Below, in pieces: positions 1 to 7,809 of a stretch of 49,219 nucleotides of DNA. The stretch is from contig JACOSV010000019.1 of the NCBI GenBank assembly GCA_016178725.1, forward strand, positions 1 through 49,219. Reading direction: 5' to 3'. A model generated the notes under the pieces. The model was not told the DNA's origin and made no database searches. It was given only the letters and a program-made list of their open reading frames with translations. The position numbers and the translations under genes were made by a program. The stretch comes from Candidatus Eiseniibacteriota bacterium. GTDB lineage: Bacteria; Eisenbacteria; RBG-16-71-46. Position 1 is the first letter of the stretch. Each line of letters starts with the position of its first letter.

Positions 1-107
1 AGCAGGCGCGCGGTCGCGGCGACGATCGTGTCGGAGCGGTTCTCGCGCACCGGCACGGCGCCGCGCACCGCCGCGACGCCGGAGCGGTCCGGCGATGAGT
101 CGGTCAT
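1..107 (-). CDS. aroH: Chorismate mutase, AroH type (N-terminal fragment)
   Basis: Only the first 35 codons lie in the window; the gene runs off the left edge. The translation carries AAVRGAVPVRENRSDTI followed by VAATARLL. This resembles the N-terminus of monofunctional AroH chorismate mutases (RGIRGATTVExDTxEEI...), whose Arg in the RG motif binds chorismate. If correct, it converts chorismate to prephenate in the cytoplasm for Phe/Tyr synthesis. Its ATG overlaps the glycogen phosphorylase stop as ATGA, so the two are probably translationally coupled. The fragment is short, so the call rests on one motif. Confidence 0.6.
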   Translation of the reverse strand, partial: MTDSSPDRSGVAAVRGAVPVRENRSDTIVAATARL

Positions 108-1693
108 GATCCCCCCTCGGCGTAGAGCCGGGCGAAATACTCGCGCACCATGCGCTCGGCCGTGAAACGCTCCTCGGCGACCGCGATGCTCGCGCGCATC
201 ATCGCGCGCCACCGCGCCGCGTCGGCCCACGCCGGCAGCACCTGGCCGGCGAGCGTGTCGTGCAGCGCGGCGGCGTCCTTCTCGTCATCGCCCGCGCTGG
301 CGTCGCCGATCGCCCAACCGTTCTCGCCCGGCCGGTAGCCCTCGGCCCACCAGCCGTCGAGCACGCTCACGTTCGGCAGCCCGTTGAGCGCCGCCTTCAT
401 TCCCGACGTGCCGCTCGCCTCGAGCGGACGCACGGGATTGTTGAGCCACGCGTCGCAGCCGCGCGTGAGGAGCCGCGCCAGGGCGATGTCGTAGTTCTCG
501 AGGAACACCACGCGTCCGGGATGCCGCCGCGCCGCGTCCACGATCCGCGCGACGATCGCGCGCCCGACGGCGTCGTCGGGGTGCGCTTTGCCCGAGAACA
601 CGAGCACCGCGCCGGCGGCGAGCAGGCGCTCGAGTCGCGCCGCGTCGCGCAGCACGAGATCGTTGCGCTTGTAGCCCGCGGCGCGGCGCGCGATCCCGAT
701 CCACAGCGCCGCGGGATCCGGCGTGACGCCCGCGCGCGCCGCGATCGTCGCGCCGAGCTCGCGCTTCTGCGCCGTGTGCGCCGCCCACAGGTGCCCGGGA
801 TCGCCGGCGGCGGCGCGGATCGAGGCGTCCTGCCAGCTCGGGGCATGCACGCCGTTCACGATGCCGATGATCGGCGCCGCGCCCTCGACGTGCGCCCACA
901 TCGCGCGCGCGGTCTCGGCGTGGAGCGCCGAGACGCCGTTGGCGCGCCGCGCGAGCTTGAGCCCGGCGATCGTCATGTTGAACGGATCGCCGCCGATCGC
1001 GCGCATCTCGGCGCCCGAGAGCTCGAGGCAGGCGCCCATGCGCCGCAGGTCCTTGATCGTGTGTTCCTCGTTGCCCGCCTTCACCGGCGTGTGCGTGGTG
1101 AAGACGATCCGCCGCCGCGTGTCGGCCCACGCGTCGGGGAACGTCATGCCGTCGGCCATGCGCACGGCGATCAGCTCGACGCCCGCGAACACGGCGTGGC
1201 CCTCGTTGAAGTGATAGGTCGCGACCGGCAGGCCGAGCCAGTGGAGCGCGCGCACGCCGCCGATCCCGAGCAGCATCTCCTGGGCGATCCGCACGTCCGT
1301 GCCGGCTTCGTAGAGACGGCTCGTGATCCAGCGGTCCTCGGCGCGCAACGGATCGAGCAGGTAGAGCGGCACGTTGCCGAAGCGCGTCGTGACGCGCACC
1401 GCGCACGTCACCTCCGCGCCGCGGACGCGCACGTGCACGCGAACGCCGGTGTCCTCGAGGAACGACGCGTCGTAGGTGGCGAACGCGTCATCGGGCGCGC
1501 CGTCCGAGCCGATCCGCTGCACGGCGTAGCCGCGCTCCCAGCGCAGGCCGACCGCGACCACCGGCGCGCCGAGATCGCGCGCGGAGCGGATGAAGTCGCC
1601 GGCGAGGACGCCGAGCCCGCCCGAGTAGATCGGGAAGGACTCGGAGAGTCCGTACTCCATGCAGAAGTAGGCGACGTGCGGCTCGCGGGCCAT
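104..1693 (-). CDS. glgP: Alpha-glucan (glycogen/maltodextrin) phosphorylase, GT35 family
   Basis: 529 residues. It phosphorolyses alpha-1,4-glucans to glucose-1-phosphate, using pyridoxal phosphate. The N-terminus has the family signature YFCMEYGLSESFPIYSGGLG followed by VLAGD. The C-terminal part has GTSGMKAALNG near residue 440, whose Lys is the PLP-binding residue. The length fits the short bacterial 'alpha-glucan phosphorylase' subfamily, which lacks the extended N-terminal regulatory region of animal and E. coli enzymes. The ATG at 1693 has no clear Shine-Dalgarno. It follows the TSUP gene by 34 bases and overlaps the chorismate mutase start by 4 bases, so it sits inside a minus-strand run of otherwise unrelated metabolic genes. 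Confidence 0.93.
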   Translation of the reverse strand: MAREPHVAYFCMEYGLSESFPIYSGGLGVLAGDFIRSARDLGAPVVAVGLRWERGYAVQRIGSDGAPDDAFATYDASFLEDTGVRVHVRVRGAEVTCAVRVTTRFGNVPLYLLDPLRAEDRWITSRLYEAGTDVRIAQEMLLGIGGVRALHWLGLPVATYHFNEGHAVFAGVELIAVRMADGMTFPDAWADTRRRIVFTTHTPVKAGNEEHTIKDLRRMGACLELSGAEMRAIGGDPFNMTIAGLKLARRANGVSALHAETARAMWAHVEGAAPIIGIVNGVHAPSWQDASIRAAAGDPGHLWAAHTAQKRELGATIAARAGVTPDPAALWIGIARRAAGYKRNDLVLRDAARLERLLAAGAVLVFSGKAHPDDAVGRAIVARIVDAARRHPGRVVFLENYDIALARLLTRGCDAWLNNPVRPLEASGTSGMKAALNGLPNVSVLDGWWAEGYRPGENGWAIGDASAGDDEKDAAALHDTLAGQVLPAWADAARWRAMMRASIAVAEERFTAERMVREYFARLYAEGGS

Positions 1694-1727
1694 GCGCGGC
1701 GCGCGGGCGGTTAGCGGCGTCCCCGGC

Positions 1728-2078
1728 TCACGCCTTCCACCACATCTGGGCGGCGACGAGCACGAGGAACACGGCGAAGGCGCGCTCCATCACGCGCGGC
1801 GGGAGCGAAAGGCCGATGCGGGCGCCGAGCCACGCGCCGGCCATCAGGCCGACGGCAACCAGCGCGGCGGCGCGCACGTCGACCGCGCCGCTCTTGTAGT
1901 ACTGCCACGCGCCGAGCAGGCCGACCGGGAGCAGCAGGGCCGCGAGCGACGTGCCGGTCGCGGTCTGCGGCGGCATGCGCAGCATCAAGATTAGCGCCGG
2001 CACGATGACGACACCGCCGCCGATGCCGAACACGCCGGAGAGAATGCCGGCGATGCCGCCGATGGCGAGCTGTAGCAT
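1728..2078 (-). CDS. Half-size TSUP (TauE/SafE) family membrane protein
   Basis: 116 residues with about four hydrophobic segments. It contains the TSUP glycine-rich signature GVFGIGGGVVIVPAL near the N-terminus, then TATGTSLAALLLPVG. TSUP transporters usually have about 250 residues and two homologous halves, so this is a single half that would have to dimerise. Substrates in the family are sulfite, sulfoacetate and other small organic or sulfur anions; the substrate here cannot be read. The start is well supported by GGAGG five bases before the ATG. It lies 42 bases downstream of the di-iron protein and is likely in the same transcript. Confidence 0.85.
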   Translation of the reverse strand: MLQLAIGGIAGILSGVFGIGGGVVIVPALILMLRMPPQTATGTSLAALLLPVGLLGAWQYYKSGAVDVRAAALVAVGLMAGAWLGARIGLSLPPRVMERAFAVFLVLVAAQMWWKA

Positions 2079-2120
2079 GAGTTCCTCCGCGGAGCTTCGG
2101 TGGGACGGCGGCGGCCGGGA

Positions 2121-3452
2121 TCAGGCGGTCGCGGCGCGATCCGCGGCCGAGTCTTCCATCACCCAGCGCACGCCCTTGGAGCATGGACACGTGCCGCCGA
2201 CGCGCTTGAGCTTCGGCATCTTCATGATCGCGTCGTGCACGGTGAGCGTGCCGGCGGCGACGCCCCGCAGCGCCTCGGCGTACTGCCGCATGTCGCGGCT
2301 CGCGACGTAGCCTTCGTTGAGATTCGCAGTGAGGTGGCGCAGGTAGGCCCCGGCGTCGGTGAACGTCTCGCCGTCCACGCCGATCATGGCGAACGCCGTC
2401 TCGCCCTTGCGGCGGAAGAAGCGGCGGTCGGGCATGCGCAGCAGGTCCTCGTGGCGCACGCCCTGGTGCGCGCCGCGCGAGCGCTCGAGATCGTCGAGCA
2501 CCTGCTCGGCGCGCTCCGGCGCGTATTCGGGGAAGCGCGCGCGGATGAAGCGCACGTTGATGTCGCGGATCATGCGCCGCACCTCGTCGATGTAGCGATC
2601 CTGGGCCTCGCGGTTCTTCATGTCCTTGAAGCCGAAGCGCACGTTGGTGTCGCCGCCCCGCTCGTCGCCGAACATCTCGAGCGCGCGCGGGAACCACTTG
2701 TTGATCGCGTGCTGGATCGCGGTCATCGTGATGAACGGATCGCCCTGCGCCGCGCGCTGCGCCCAGCGCCGCATCGGGATCACGCCCGCCGCGAGATGGA
2801 ACGCCTCTTCGCGCAGCATCGGCGGCATGCTGTCGGCCATCGGCTTGTACGCGCACACGCGCTGCATCGTCAGCTGGTACTTGCCGACGCGGTCCACCAG
2901 CGCCGCGAACGCGATGTTGTCGATGAAGGAGTCGTAGTCGAGGTTGAACGCGTCGAGGACGTGGTTGCCCGTCTGCATCGACAGGATCTCCTCGACCATC
3001 TGCTCGCCGGTGACGCCGCCCGAGACGTGGCTCCAGTCGGTCGAGAGCAGCAGGTGCAGCATCTGGTAGCCGTGGCGCAGCTCCTCGGCCATCACCCGCA
3101 GCACCCAGAAGCGGTCCTGATCGTCGTCGGCGCGCTCGAGCGTCCCGGCGTGCTGCTGGATCGAGCCGAACTCGGTCGAGGCCTGCGCCTTGATGATCGC
3201 GAGCAGGTGCTTCGCCTCCTCCTCCGAGAGCTCGTCGGGCCGCGTGCGCTTCTTCTCGCCCTGGTGCTCACCGATCGCGATCACGTCGGGCATGCCGATC
3301 TCCATCTTGGCGCACAGGCAGAAGCGCTCGTCGCTCGGGAAGTACTGCTCCCAGCGCCCGAGCAGGACGTCGTAGTCCTTGAAGTTGTGGCGGCGCCAGT
3401 GCTCGACCGCGGCGTGGTACTTCCGCTCGAGCCCGATCTCCTCGACCTTCAT
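2121..3452 (-). CDS. Ferritin-like di-iron protein related to BoxB/PaaA acyl-CoA epoxidase subunits
   Basis: 443 residues. Two carboxylate/His iron-binding sets are visible: E94 with E124xxH127 (AEELRHG), and D187 with E216xxH219 (REEAFHL). The spacings (30, 3, about 60, 29, 3) match those I recall for benzoyl-CoA epoxidase BoxB and resemble phenylacetyl-CoA epoxidase PaaA. The family activates O2 to epoxidise CoA thioesters, but no BoxA/BoxC, PaaBCDE or ligase genes occur nearby, so the substrate is unknown. Cys-rich patches are present at FCLCAK (residues 44-49) and CPCS near the C-terminus. Its ATG overlaps the upstream acetyltransferase stop as ATGA, implying coupled translation. The fold call is firm; the reaction is not. 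Confidence 0.75.
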   Translation of the reverse strand: MKVEEIGLERKYHAAVEHWRRHNFKDYDVLLGRWEQYFPSDERFCLCAKMEIGMPDVIAIGEHQGEKKRTRPDELSEEEAKHLLAIIKAQASTEFGSIQQHAGTLERADDDQDRFWVLRVMAEELRHGYQMLHLLLSTDWSHVSGGVTGEQMVEEILSMQTGNHVLDAFNLDYDSFIDNIAFAALVDRVGKYQLTMQRVCAYKPMADSMPPMLREEAFHLAAGVIPMRRWAQRAAQGDPFITMTAIQHAINKWFPRALEMFGDERGGDTNVRFGFKDMKNREAQDRYIDEVRRMIRDINVRFIRARFPEYAPERAEQVLDDLERSRGAHQGVRHEDLLRMPDRRFFRRKGETAFAMIGVDGETFTDAGAYLRHLTANLNEGYVASRDMRQYAEALRGVAAGTLTVHDAIMKMPKLKRVGGTCPCSKGVRWVMEDSAADRAATA

Positions 3453-3913
3453 CGCGGCTCTCCCTCCAGCGGCATCTCGAGCGCCTCGAGCGGCGAGGCC
3501 CCGAGCCCGAGCGCGCGCAGGAACCCGGCGATCGTCGCGTCGCGGCGATCCACGAGCGTCCGCACGCTGCGTGCCCCGTTCGAGCGGAAGTGCTCGGCCA
3601 TGGCGCCGAACATCAGGCGTCCGAGATCGCGCCCGCGATGGTCGGGGTCGATGCCGAAGCGCTCGAGCCAGCCGGCGGGCTCCTCGAGCCCGAACTCGCC
3701 GACGCGCAGGTCGCCGAGCATGAAGCCGACCACCGTGCCGTCCACCTCGGCGACCTGCGAAGCGCCGGGGTCGCGGCGCAGGTAGTAGCCGACGCGCTGC
3801 TCCCAGATCTCGGGCCGGTAGATACCGCCGATCCGCTCGTCGATACGGACGATGGCGCCGATGTCGAGCTCGTCCAGCGGGCGAATGCGGGTTCCGGTCT
3901 GGGTGCCCGGCAT
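3449..3913 (-). CDS. GNAT-family N-acetyltransferase
   Basis: 154 residues from the ATG at 3913, chosen because a GGAGG lies five bases upstream; a longer in-frame start at 4021 lacks this. The body shows the GNAT fold: RIRPLDELDIGAIVRID (strand 1/helix 1), VAEVDGTVVGFMLGDL (central strands) and GIDPDHRGRDLGRLMFGAM, which carries the acetyl-CoA pyrophosphate-binding R/Q-x-x-G-x-A-like loop as RGRDLG. It is the first gene of the minus-strand run and is coupled by a 4-base overlap to the di-iron protein. Substrate (protein, small molecule or acyl-CoA product) is unknown. Confidence 0.85.
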   Translation of the reverse strand: MPGTQTGTRIRPLDELDIGAIVRIDERIGGIYRPEIWEQRVGYYLRRDPGASQVAEVDGTVVGFMLGDLRVGEFGLEEPAGWLERFGIDPDHRGRDLGRLMFGAMAEHFRSNGARSVRTLVDRRDATIAGFLRALGLGASPLEALEMPLEGEPR

Positions 3914-4258
3914 CGGTCCTCCATCACGTGGGCGGGATAGGTGGAGAAGCGGCCGCAGATTAGCAGGTTTTCGCCGGCCGTGGCAGGTGGCCCGGCGCGG
4001 GCGCGCGCGCGTCGCGCGCACCTAAACCCCGCTCCCCGAGCCGATTCCCGAGACACCCGCGCGGAAATCGCCATTGCGGCGGCGCTTCCGGGACGGCTAC
4101 AATGCTCGCACGCTTTTCAAGGGGACCCCCAGCCCCGCGAGACGGCCGAGTCGCTGAAGCTTCCGTGAGAGCTCCGACCGAAGTGCCGCGGCGTTTTCGT
4201 TGGACATGCGCGCCGGGCACCGCCGCAACGTGACACGACACCATTGGAAGGAGCCGTC
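3914..4258. other. Divergent intergenic region
   Basis: This region separates the minus-strand GNAT operon from the plus-strand secreted protein. It holds the plus-strand promoter noted at 4074-4103 and a roughly 150-base leader. I see no convincing ORF or stable terminator in it. Confidence 0.6.
4074..4103 (+). promoter_or_regulatory. Sigma-70-like promoter for the secreted protein gene at 4259
   Basis: A -35 TTGCGG (4074-4079), an 18-base spacer and a -10 TACAAT (4098-4103, five of six consensus bases) stand out in GC-rich DNA. The predicted start near 4110 would leave a leader of about 150 bases. Confidence 0.5.
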
Positions 4259-5224
4259 ATGACCGCTCGCTACGCATCTGCGCTCGTCGCCGTCGCGACG
4301 CTGGGAGCCGCACTCGCGTTCGCCGTCCCGGCGCGCGCGCAGGGCGACATGGACACGCCGGACATCGGCAGCGCCGCGAACGGGATCGCGCGCACCAGCG
4401 TGACCCTCACCGCCGGTCCGAGCGGCGCGCCCGCCGGATTCACCGTGTGGTGGATGAAGGAGTCCGACTACATCGCCAACGGCAACTCGTGGTTTCTCTA
4501 CGGCGATCCGCGTCAGGGTGAGGCGTACTTCTGGGGCACGCCGTCACTCAACACCAACGGCGGCCAGTACACGACGTTCACGCTGGCCCCGAACCAGTCG
4601 ATCACGGTCCAGATCGGCGACCTCGCCGACGAGTCGGGCGTCACGGTGACGTCGCCATCCGCGGACGCGAGCACCGGCGCCGAGCTCGAGTACGGCACGT
4701 CGTACGTGTTCTGTGCCTTCGCGAACGGCACCGTGCAGACCTATCAGAGCGGCCTCACGCTCACCGTCCAGAGCGCGACGCAGTTGGTCAACTGCACCTT
4801 CACGCAGGGCTACTGGAAGACTCATCCGAGCGCGTGGCCGGCGTCGTGCCTGCCGATGACGCTCGGCAACAACAGCTACACCCAGAGCGAGCTGCTCGCG
4901 ATCCTCGGCCAGCCGGTGCAGGGCAACGGTTCGATCTCGCTCGCGCACCAGTTGATCGCCGCCAAGCTCAATGTCTGTCAGGGCGCGGCGTCCAACGCGA
5001 TCGCCTCGGCGATCGCCTCCGCGCAGGCGCAGCTCGCCGCGTGCGGCTCGAACAAGCTCAAGCCGGTCGGCGCCGGACCCTACTGCTCGCTGACGACCTC
5101 GAGCACCGACTCCAACACCAACGCCCTCGACAATTTCAACAACGGCGTCACCGGACCGGGGCACTGCGGCGACACGCCCGCGGCCACCTCGACCTGGGGC
5201 AGGCTCAAGGCCATCTATCGCTGA
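4259..5224 (+). CDS. Secreted protein with TFTQGYWKTHP domain and C-terminal TWGxLKxIYR tag
   Basis: 321 residues from the ATG at 4259, preferred over 4244 because AAGGAG precedes it. A Sec signal peptide (hydrophobic core, cleavage after ARA) is followed by a beta-rich domain of about 140 residues. Next comes a second domain beginning CTFTQGYWKTHPSAWP with LTLGNNSYTQSELLAILGQP and LAHQLIAAKLN. That QGYWKTHP domain recurs in secreted proteins of many environmental bacteria, but its function is unknown to me. Several Cys residues could form disulfides. The protein ends STWGRLKAIYR, a tail shared with the two secreted paralogues at 24638 and 25510. It is followed by a strong hairpin terminator, so it is monocistronic. 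Confidence 0.85.
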   Translation: MTARYASALVAVATLGAALAFAVPARAQGDMDTPDIGSAANGIARTSVTLTAGPSGAPAGFTVWWMKESDYIANGNSWFLYGDPRQGEAYFWGTPSLNTNGGQYTTFTLAPNQSITVQIGDLADESGVTVTSPSADASTGAELEYGTSYVFCAFANGTVQTYQSGLTLTVQSATQLVNCTFTQGYWKTHPSAWPASCLPMTLGNNSYTQSELLAILGQPVQGNGSISLAHQLIAAKLNVCQGAASNAIASAIASAQAQLAACGSNKLKPVGAGPYCSLTTSSTDSNTNALDNFNNGVTGPGHCGDTPAATSTWGRLKAIYR

Positions 5225-5252
5225 TCGCGGTCCGCTGCGATCGGGACCACAC

Positions 5253-5273
5253 GGGGACGCCGTCGGCGTCCCC
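5253..5273 (+). terminator. Intrinsic terminator after the secreted protein gene
   Basis: A perfect 9-bp stem, ggggacgcc (5253-5261) pairing with ggcgtcccc (5265-5273), has a 3-base loop and is followed by gttgcgttatt. The U-tract is weak but the stem is very stable and lies 28 bases after the stop. Confidence 0.7.
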
Positions 5274-5345
5274 GTTGCGTTATTGTCGCCGCACGTCGGC
5301 ACCACGCCCCGCGCACGCCATCCCGGGCCGGCGACCGGTCAGCCC

Positions 5346-6125
5346 ATGCGATCGCGCCCCGTTTCCTCCGCCTATTCGCGGCGACTGTTGCTCGTGCCGT
5401 CGCTGTTCGTGCTGGTTGTCGCGGCGACCCCGTGGTTCACCGAGCGCTACGCGCTCGGCCGCTGGCCGCGCGATCTGCGCGGGAGCATGACGCCGCTCGC
5501 GGTCTCGGGCCTGGTGCTGGTGCTCGGGTGGTGGATCGTCACGCTCATCCGGCGCGAGCAGCGCAACACCGACCGGCATCTCGGCGAGCTCGAACGGCTG
5601 ACGCTCACCGATCCACTCACCGGCCTCGGCAACCGCCGCGCGCTCGAGCGTGACCTGCCGCGGATGATGAAGCTGTCCGAGCGCGTGCAGACGCCGCTCG
5701 CGCTGCTCTACCTCGACGTCGATCACTTCAAGCAGATCAATGACGGCTTCGGCCATGCCGCGGGCGACGAGACGCTGCGCGTGCTGGGCGCCGTGCTGCG
5801 CGCGTGCTCGCGCGCGGGCACCGACACCGCGTATCGGGTCGGCGGTGACGAGTTCGTGATGACGCTGATGGCCGACCGCGACGGCGCCGAGGCGCTGGCG
5901 CAGCGCGCGGCGCGCGACTTCGAGCGGCGCTCGCCGCGCCGCTCGGCGTTGAGCTTCGGCGTGGTCGCGTGGGACGGGCAGAGCTCGGCACCGGCGCTGC
6001 TGGATCGCGCCGACGGCCGCATGTACGAGCGCAAGCAGGGCGGCTGGGCGCGCGAGGGCGCGGGCGGCGAGGCGCCGGCGGCCAGGCCGGCGGGCGGGCG
6101 CCTTGGGGCGGGCGTCGGCGACTAG
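5346..6125 (+). CDS. Membrane-bound diguanylate cyclase (GGDEF)
   Basis: About 259 residues from the ATG at 5346; an in-frame ATG at 5283 would add 21 non-conserved residues directly behind the terminator. Two transmembrane helices (about residues 13-30 and 48-66) precede a cytoplasmic GGDEF domain. That domain contains LTDPLTGLGNRRALE, the Mg/GTP motif YLDVDHFKQINDGFGH and an intact active site RVGGDEF. It should make cyclic di-GMP from two GTP. The product-inhibition I-site position reads AGTD instead of RxxD, so feedback inhibition may be altered. The C-terminus is a Gly/Ala-rich tail. Its TAG stop lies in a CTAG shared with the convergent hydrolase stop. The HD-GYP gene at 40887 could be an opposing enzyme in the same signalling network. 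Confidence 0.93.
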   Translation: MRSRPVSSAYSRRLLLVPSLFVLVVAATPWFTERYALGRWPRDLRGSMTPLAVSGLVLVLGWWIVTLIRREQRNTDRHLGELERLTLTDPLTGLGNRRALERDLPRMMKLSERVQTPLALLYLDVDHFKQINDGFGHAAGDETLRVLGAVLRACSRAGTDTAYRVGGDEFVMTLMADRDGAEALAQRAARDFERRSPRRSALSFGVVAWDGQSSAPALLDRADGRMYERKQGGWAREGAGGEAPAARPAGGRLGAGVGD

Positions 6126-7543
6126 GCGCGGCCGCGCGCCGCGGGCGCGGCGCCGGCGTCGGCGAAGCGGTGCACGACCTCGGGCGATTGCATCCGGTCG
6201 GCGGTCCACGGCCAGCGCCACACCGGCGCGGGCGCGTCATCCGCGTCCGGGCCGCCGTCGCCGCCCGAGACACGGTTCCACGCCAGCGGGTGCGCGTCGC
6301 CGCGCAGCGCGTCGGCGAAGTCGGGATCTACCGCCTCGGCCGCGATCCACGCCTCACGCTCCCCGCCGTCGTCGCGCACCCCCGCCTGCCCGGCGCGATG
6401 CGCCTCGAGCCGGCGGCTGATCCAGGCGACGATCCGCGGGCGCAGGTCGGCGAGCACGTTGAAGCAGTCGTGCGCGCCGCTCGGGTAGTAGATCAGCTCG
6501 CGCTCGCAGCGTGCGCCCTCGAAGATGCGCCACGCCTCCTCGCCGGGAGTGATGAGGTCGTGGCCGCCGCCCGCGACCAGCAGCGGGCAGCGCAGGCGCG
6601 GCAGCACGTCGCGCAGCGTGATGCGATCCACGGCGGAGCCCATCTCGCGCTCGTCCATGTCGTAGAGCCCGGCGAGCTCGCGCCGCATCGCCGCCAGCGT
6701 GACCTTCCAGTAGACCTCGGCCGAGTACGGCGGGCTGACCGCGGCGACCGCGCGCACGCGCGTGTCGTGCGTCGCCATGCGGATCGCGAGGTAGCCGCCG
6801 AGGCTCATGCCGAAGAACGCCACCGCGTCGCCGTCGAGCCCCGGCGTCGCCTCGATCTGGTTGAGGATCGCGACACCGGCGGGCCGCGGCTCGGCGACCA
6901 TGGTCATGCGCGGCCACGTGCTGCCGAGGCCCGGGCCGTCGAAGGTGATCACGGCGACGCCGCGCTCGAGCAGCGCCTCACCCCACCAGTGCATCTCCTC
7001 CTTGACCGCGTTCGTGCCGTTGAACAGCACCGCGACCGGCGCGGGCCCCGGGCCCGGCGGCCGGCGCAGGAAGCCGCGCAGCGCGTGGCGCCGGTAGGCG
7101 ACTTCGAACGGCACGGCCGGCGGGTCGAGCAGCGGCGCGGCCTCGGCGTACGCGCGCACGCAGCGGTCGTGGAGCGCGCGCTTGCGCGCCTTGTCGAGGA
7201 AGATCACGTACTGCGAGAAGTTGTACGCCGACGACGCCGCGAGGAAGTGGCGCGCCGCGTCCGCCTTCCGGCCGAGCGCGAGCGCGTCGATCGCCGACTG
7301 CTCGTGCTCGCGGCCGAGGCTCTCCCACTCGTCCACCCAGGACGAGAGGCTGTGGACGCGCCGCAGCAGATGATCGAGGTCGCGCGGCGACACGCCGGCG
7401 TTGGTGAACTGGAGCCGCGCCCACGCGGGCATCTGCCGCGCGACGCCGATCCGCAGGCTCAGGCGCACGAATCCCGGGCGCAGCAGCTGGCTGCGCAGCA
7501 CGTGCGGCGCCAGGAACTCGAGCCGTCCGCCTTTGATTGCCAT
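6122..7543 (-). CDS. Alpha/beta hydrolase of the FrsA/DUF1100-like esterase group
   Basis: 473 residues. A helical N-terminal region (about 1-165) precedes an alpha/beta-hydrolase core with VLFNGTNAVKEE (oxyanion-hole region), the nucleophile elbow GMSLGG, an acid in GGGHDLITP and the catalytic His in PSGAHDCFN. That architecture, a helical cap before the hydrolase domain, fits the FrsA / dihydropseudooxynicotine-hydrolase-like group. These cleave C-C, ester or similar bonds in small molecules; the substrate is unknown. The roughly 90-residue C-terminal extension is rich in Asp, Ala and Trp and is not part of the fold. A GGGGAG precedes the ATG. The 3' end overlaps the diguanylate cyclase gene by 3 bases tail to tail. 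Confidence 0.8.
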   Translation of the reverse strand: MAIKGGRLEFLAPHVLRSQLLRPGFVRLSLRIGVARQMPAWARLQFTNAGVSPRDLDHLLRRVHSLSSWVDEWESLGREHEQSAIDALALGRKADAARHFLAASSAYNFSQYVIFLDKARKRALHDRCVRAYAEAAPLLDPPAVPFEVAYRRHALRGFLRRPPGPGPAPVAVLFNGTNAVKEEMHWWGEALLERGVAVITFDGPGLGSTWPRMTMVAEPRPAGVAILNQIEATPGLDGDAVAFFGMSLGGYLAIRMATHDTRVRAVAAVSPPYSAEVYWKVTLAAMRRELAGLYDMDEREMGSAVDRITLRDVLPRLRCPLLVAGGGHDLITPGEEAWRIFEGARCERELIYYPSGAHDCFNVLADLRPRIVAWISRRLEAHRAGQAGVRDDGGEREAWIAAEAVDPDFADALRGDAHPLAWNRVSGGDGGPDADDAPAPVWRWPWTADRMQSPEVVHRFADAGAAPAARGRA

Positions 7544-7809
7544 CGCCGCTCCCCGCTCCGTCCCTTAGTTCCGGCCCCCGCGCTCGCGCGCGGACGTTCT
7601 CTCGTCATTTCATCCGCATCGGATGTGCCACGCGGCACGTGAGATCCGGTATCGGCCGGAACCCGCGCCGGCCTTGACGTTCTCGAGCGCCGCCCGCGCC
7701 GGCCGTGGCGGCGGCGCCACGGACCGCGGCCGAATGGTCGTGTCCGCCGACGGCGCCGCGCGCGATCGGGCATGGTGCGCTGCCGGTTCCGGCCCGTGCG
7801 CGGGGCGAA

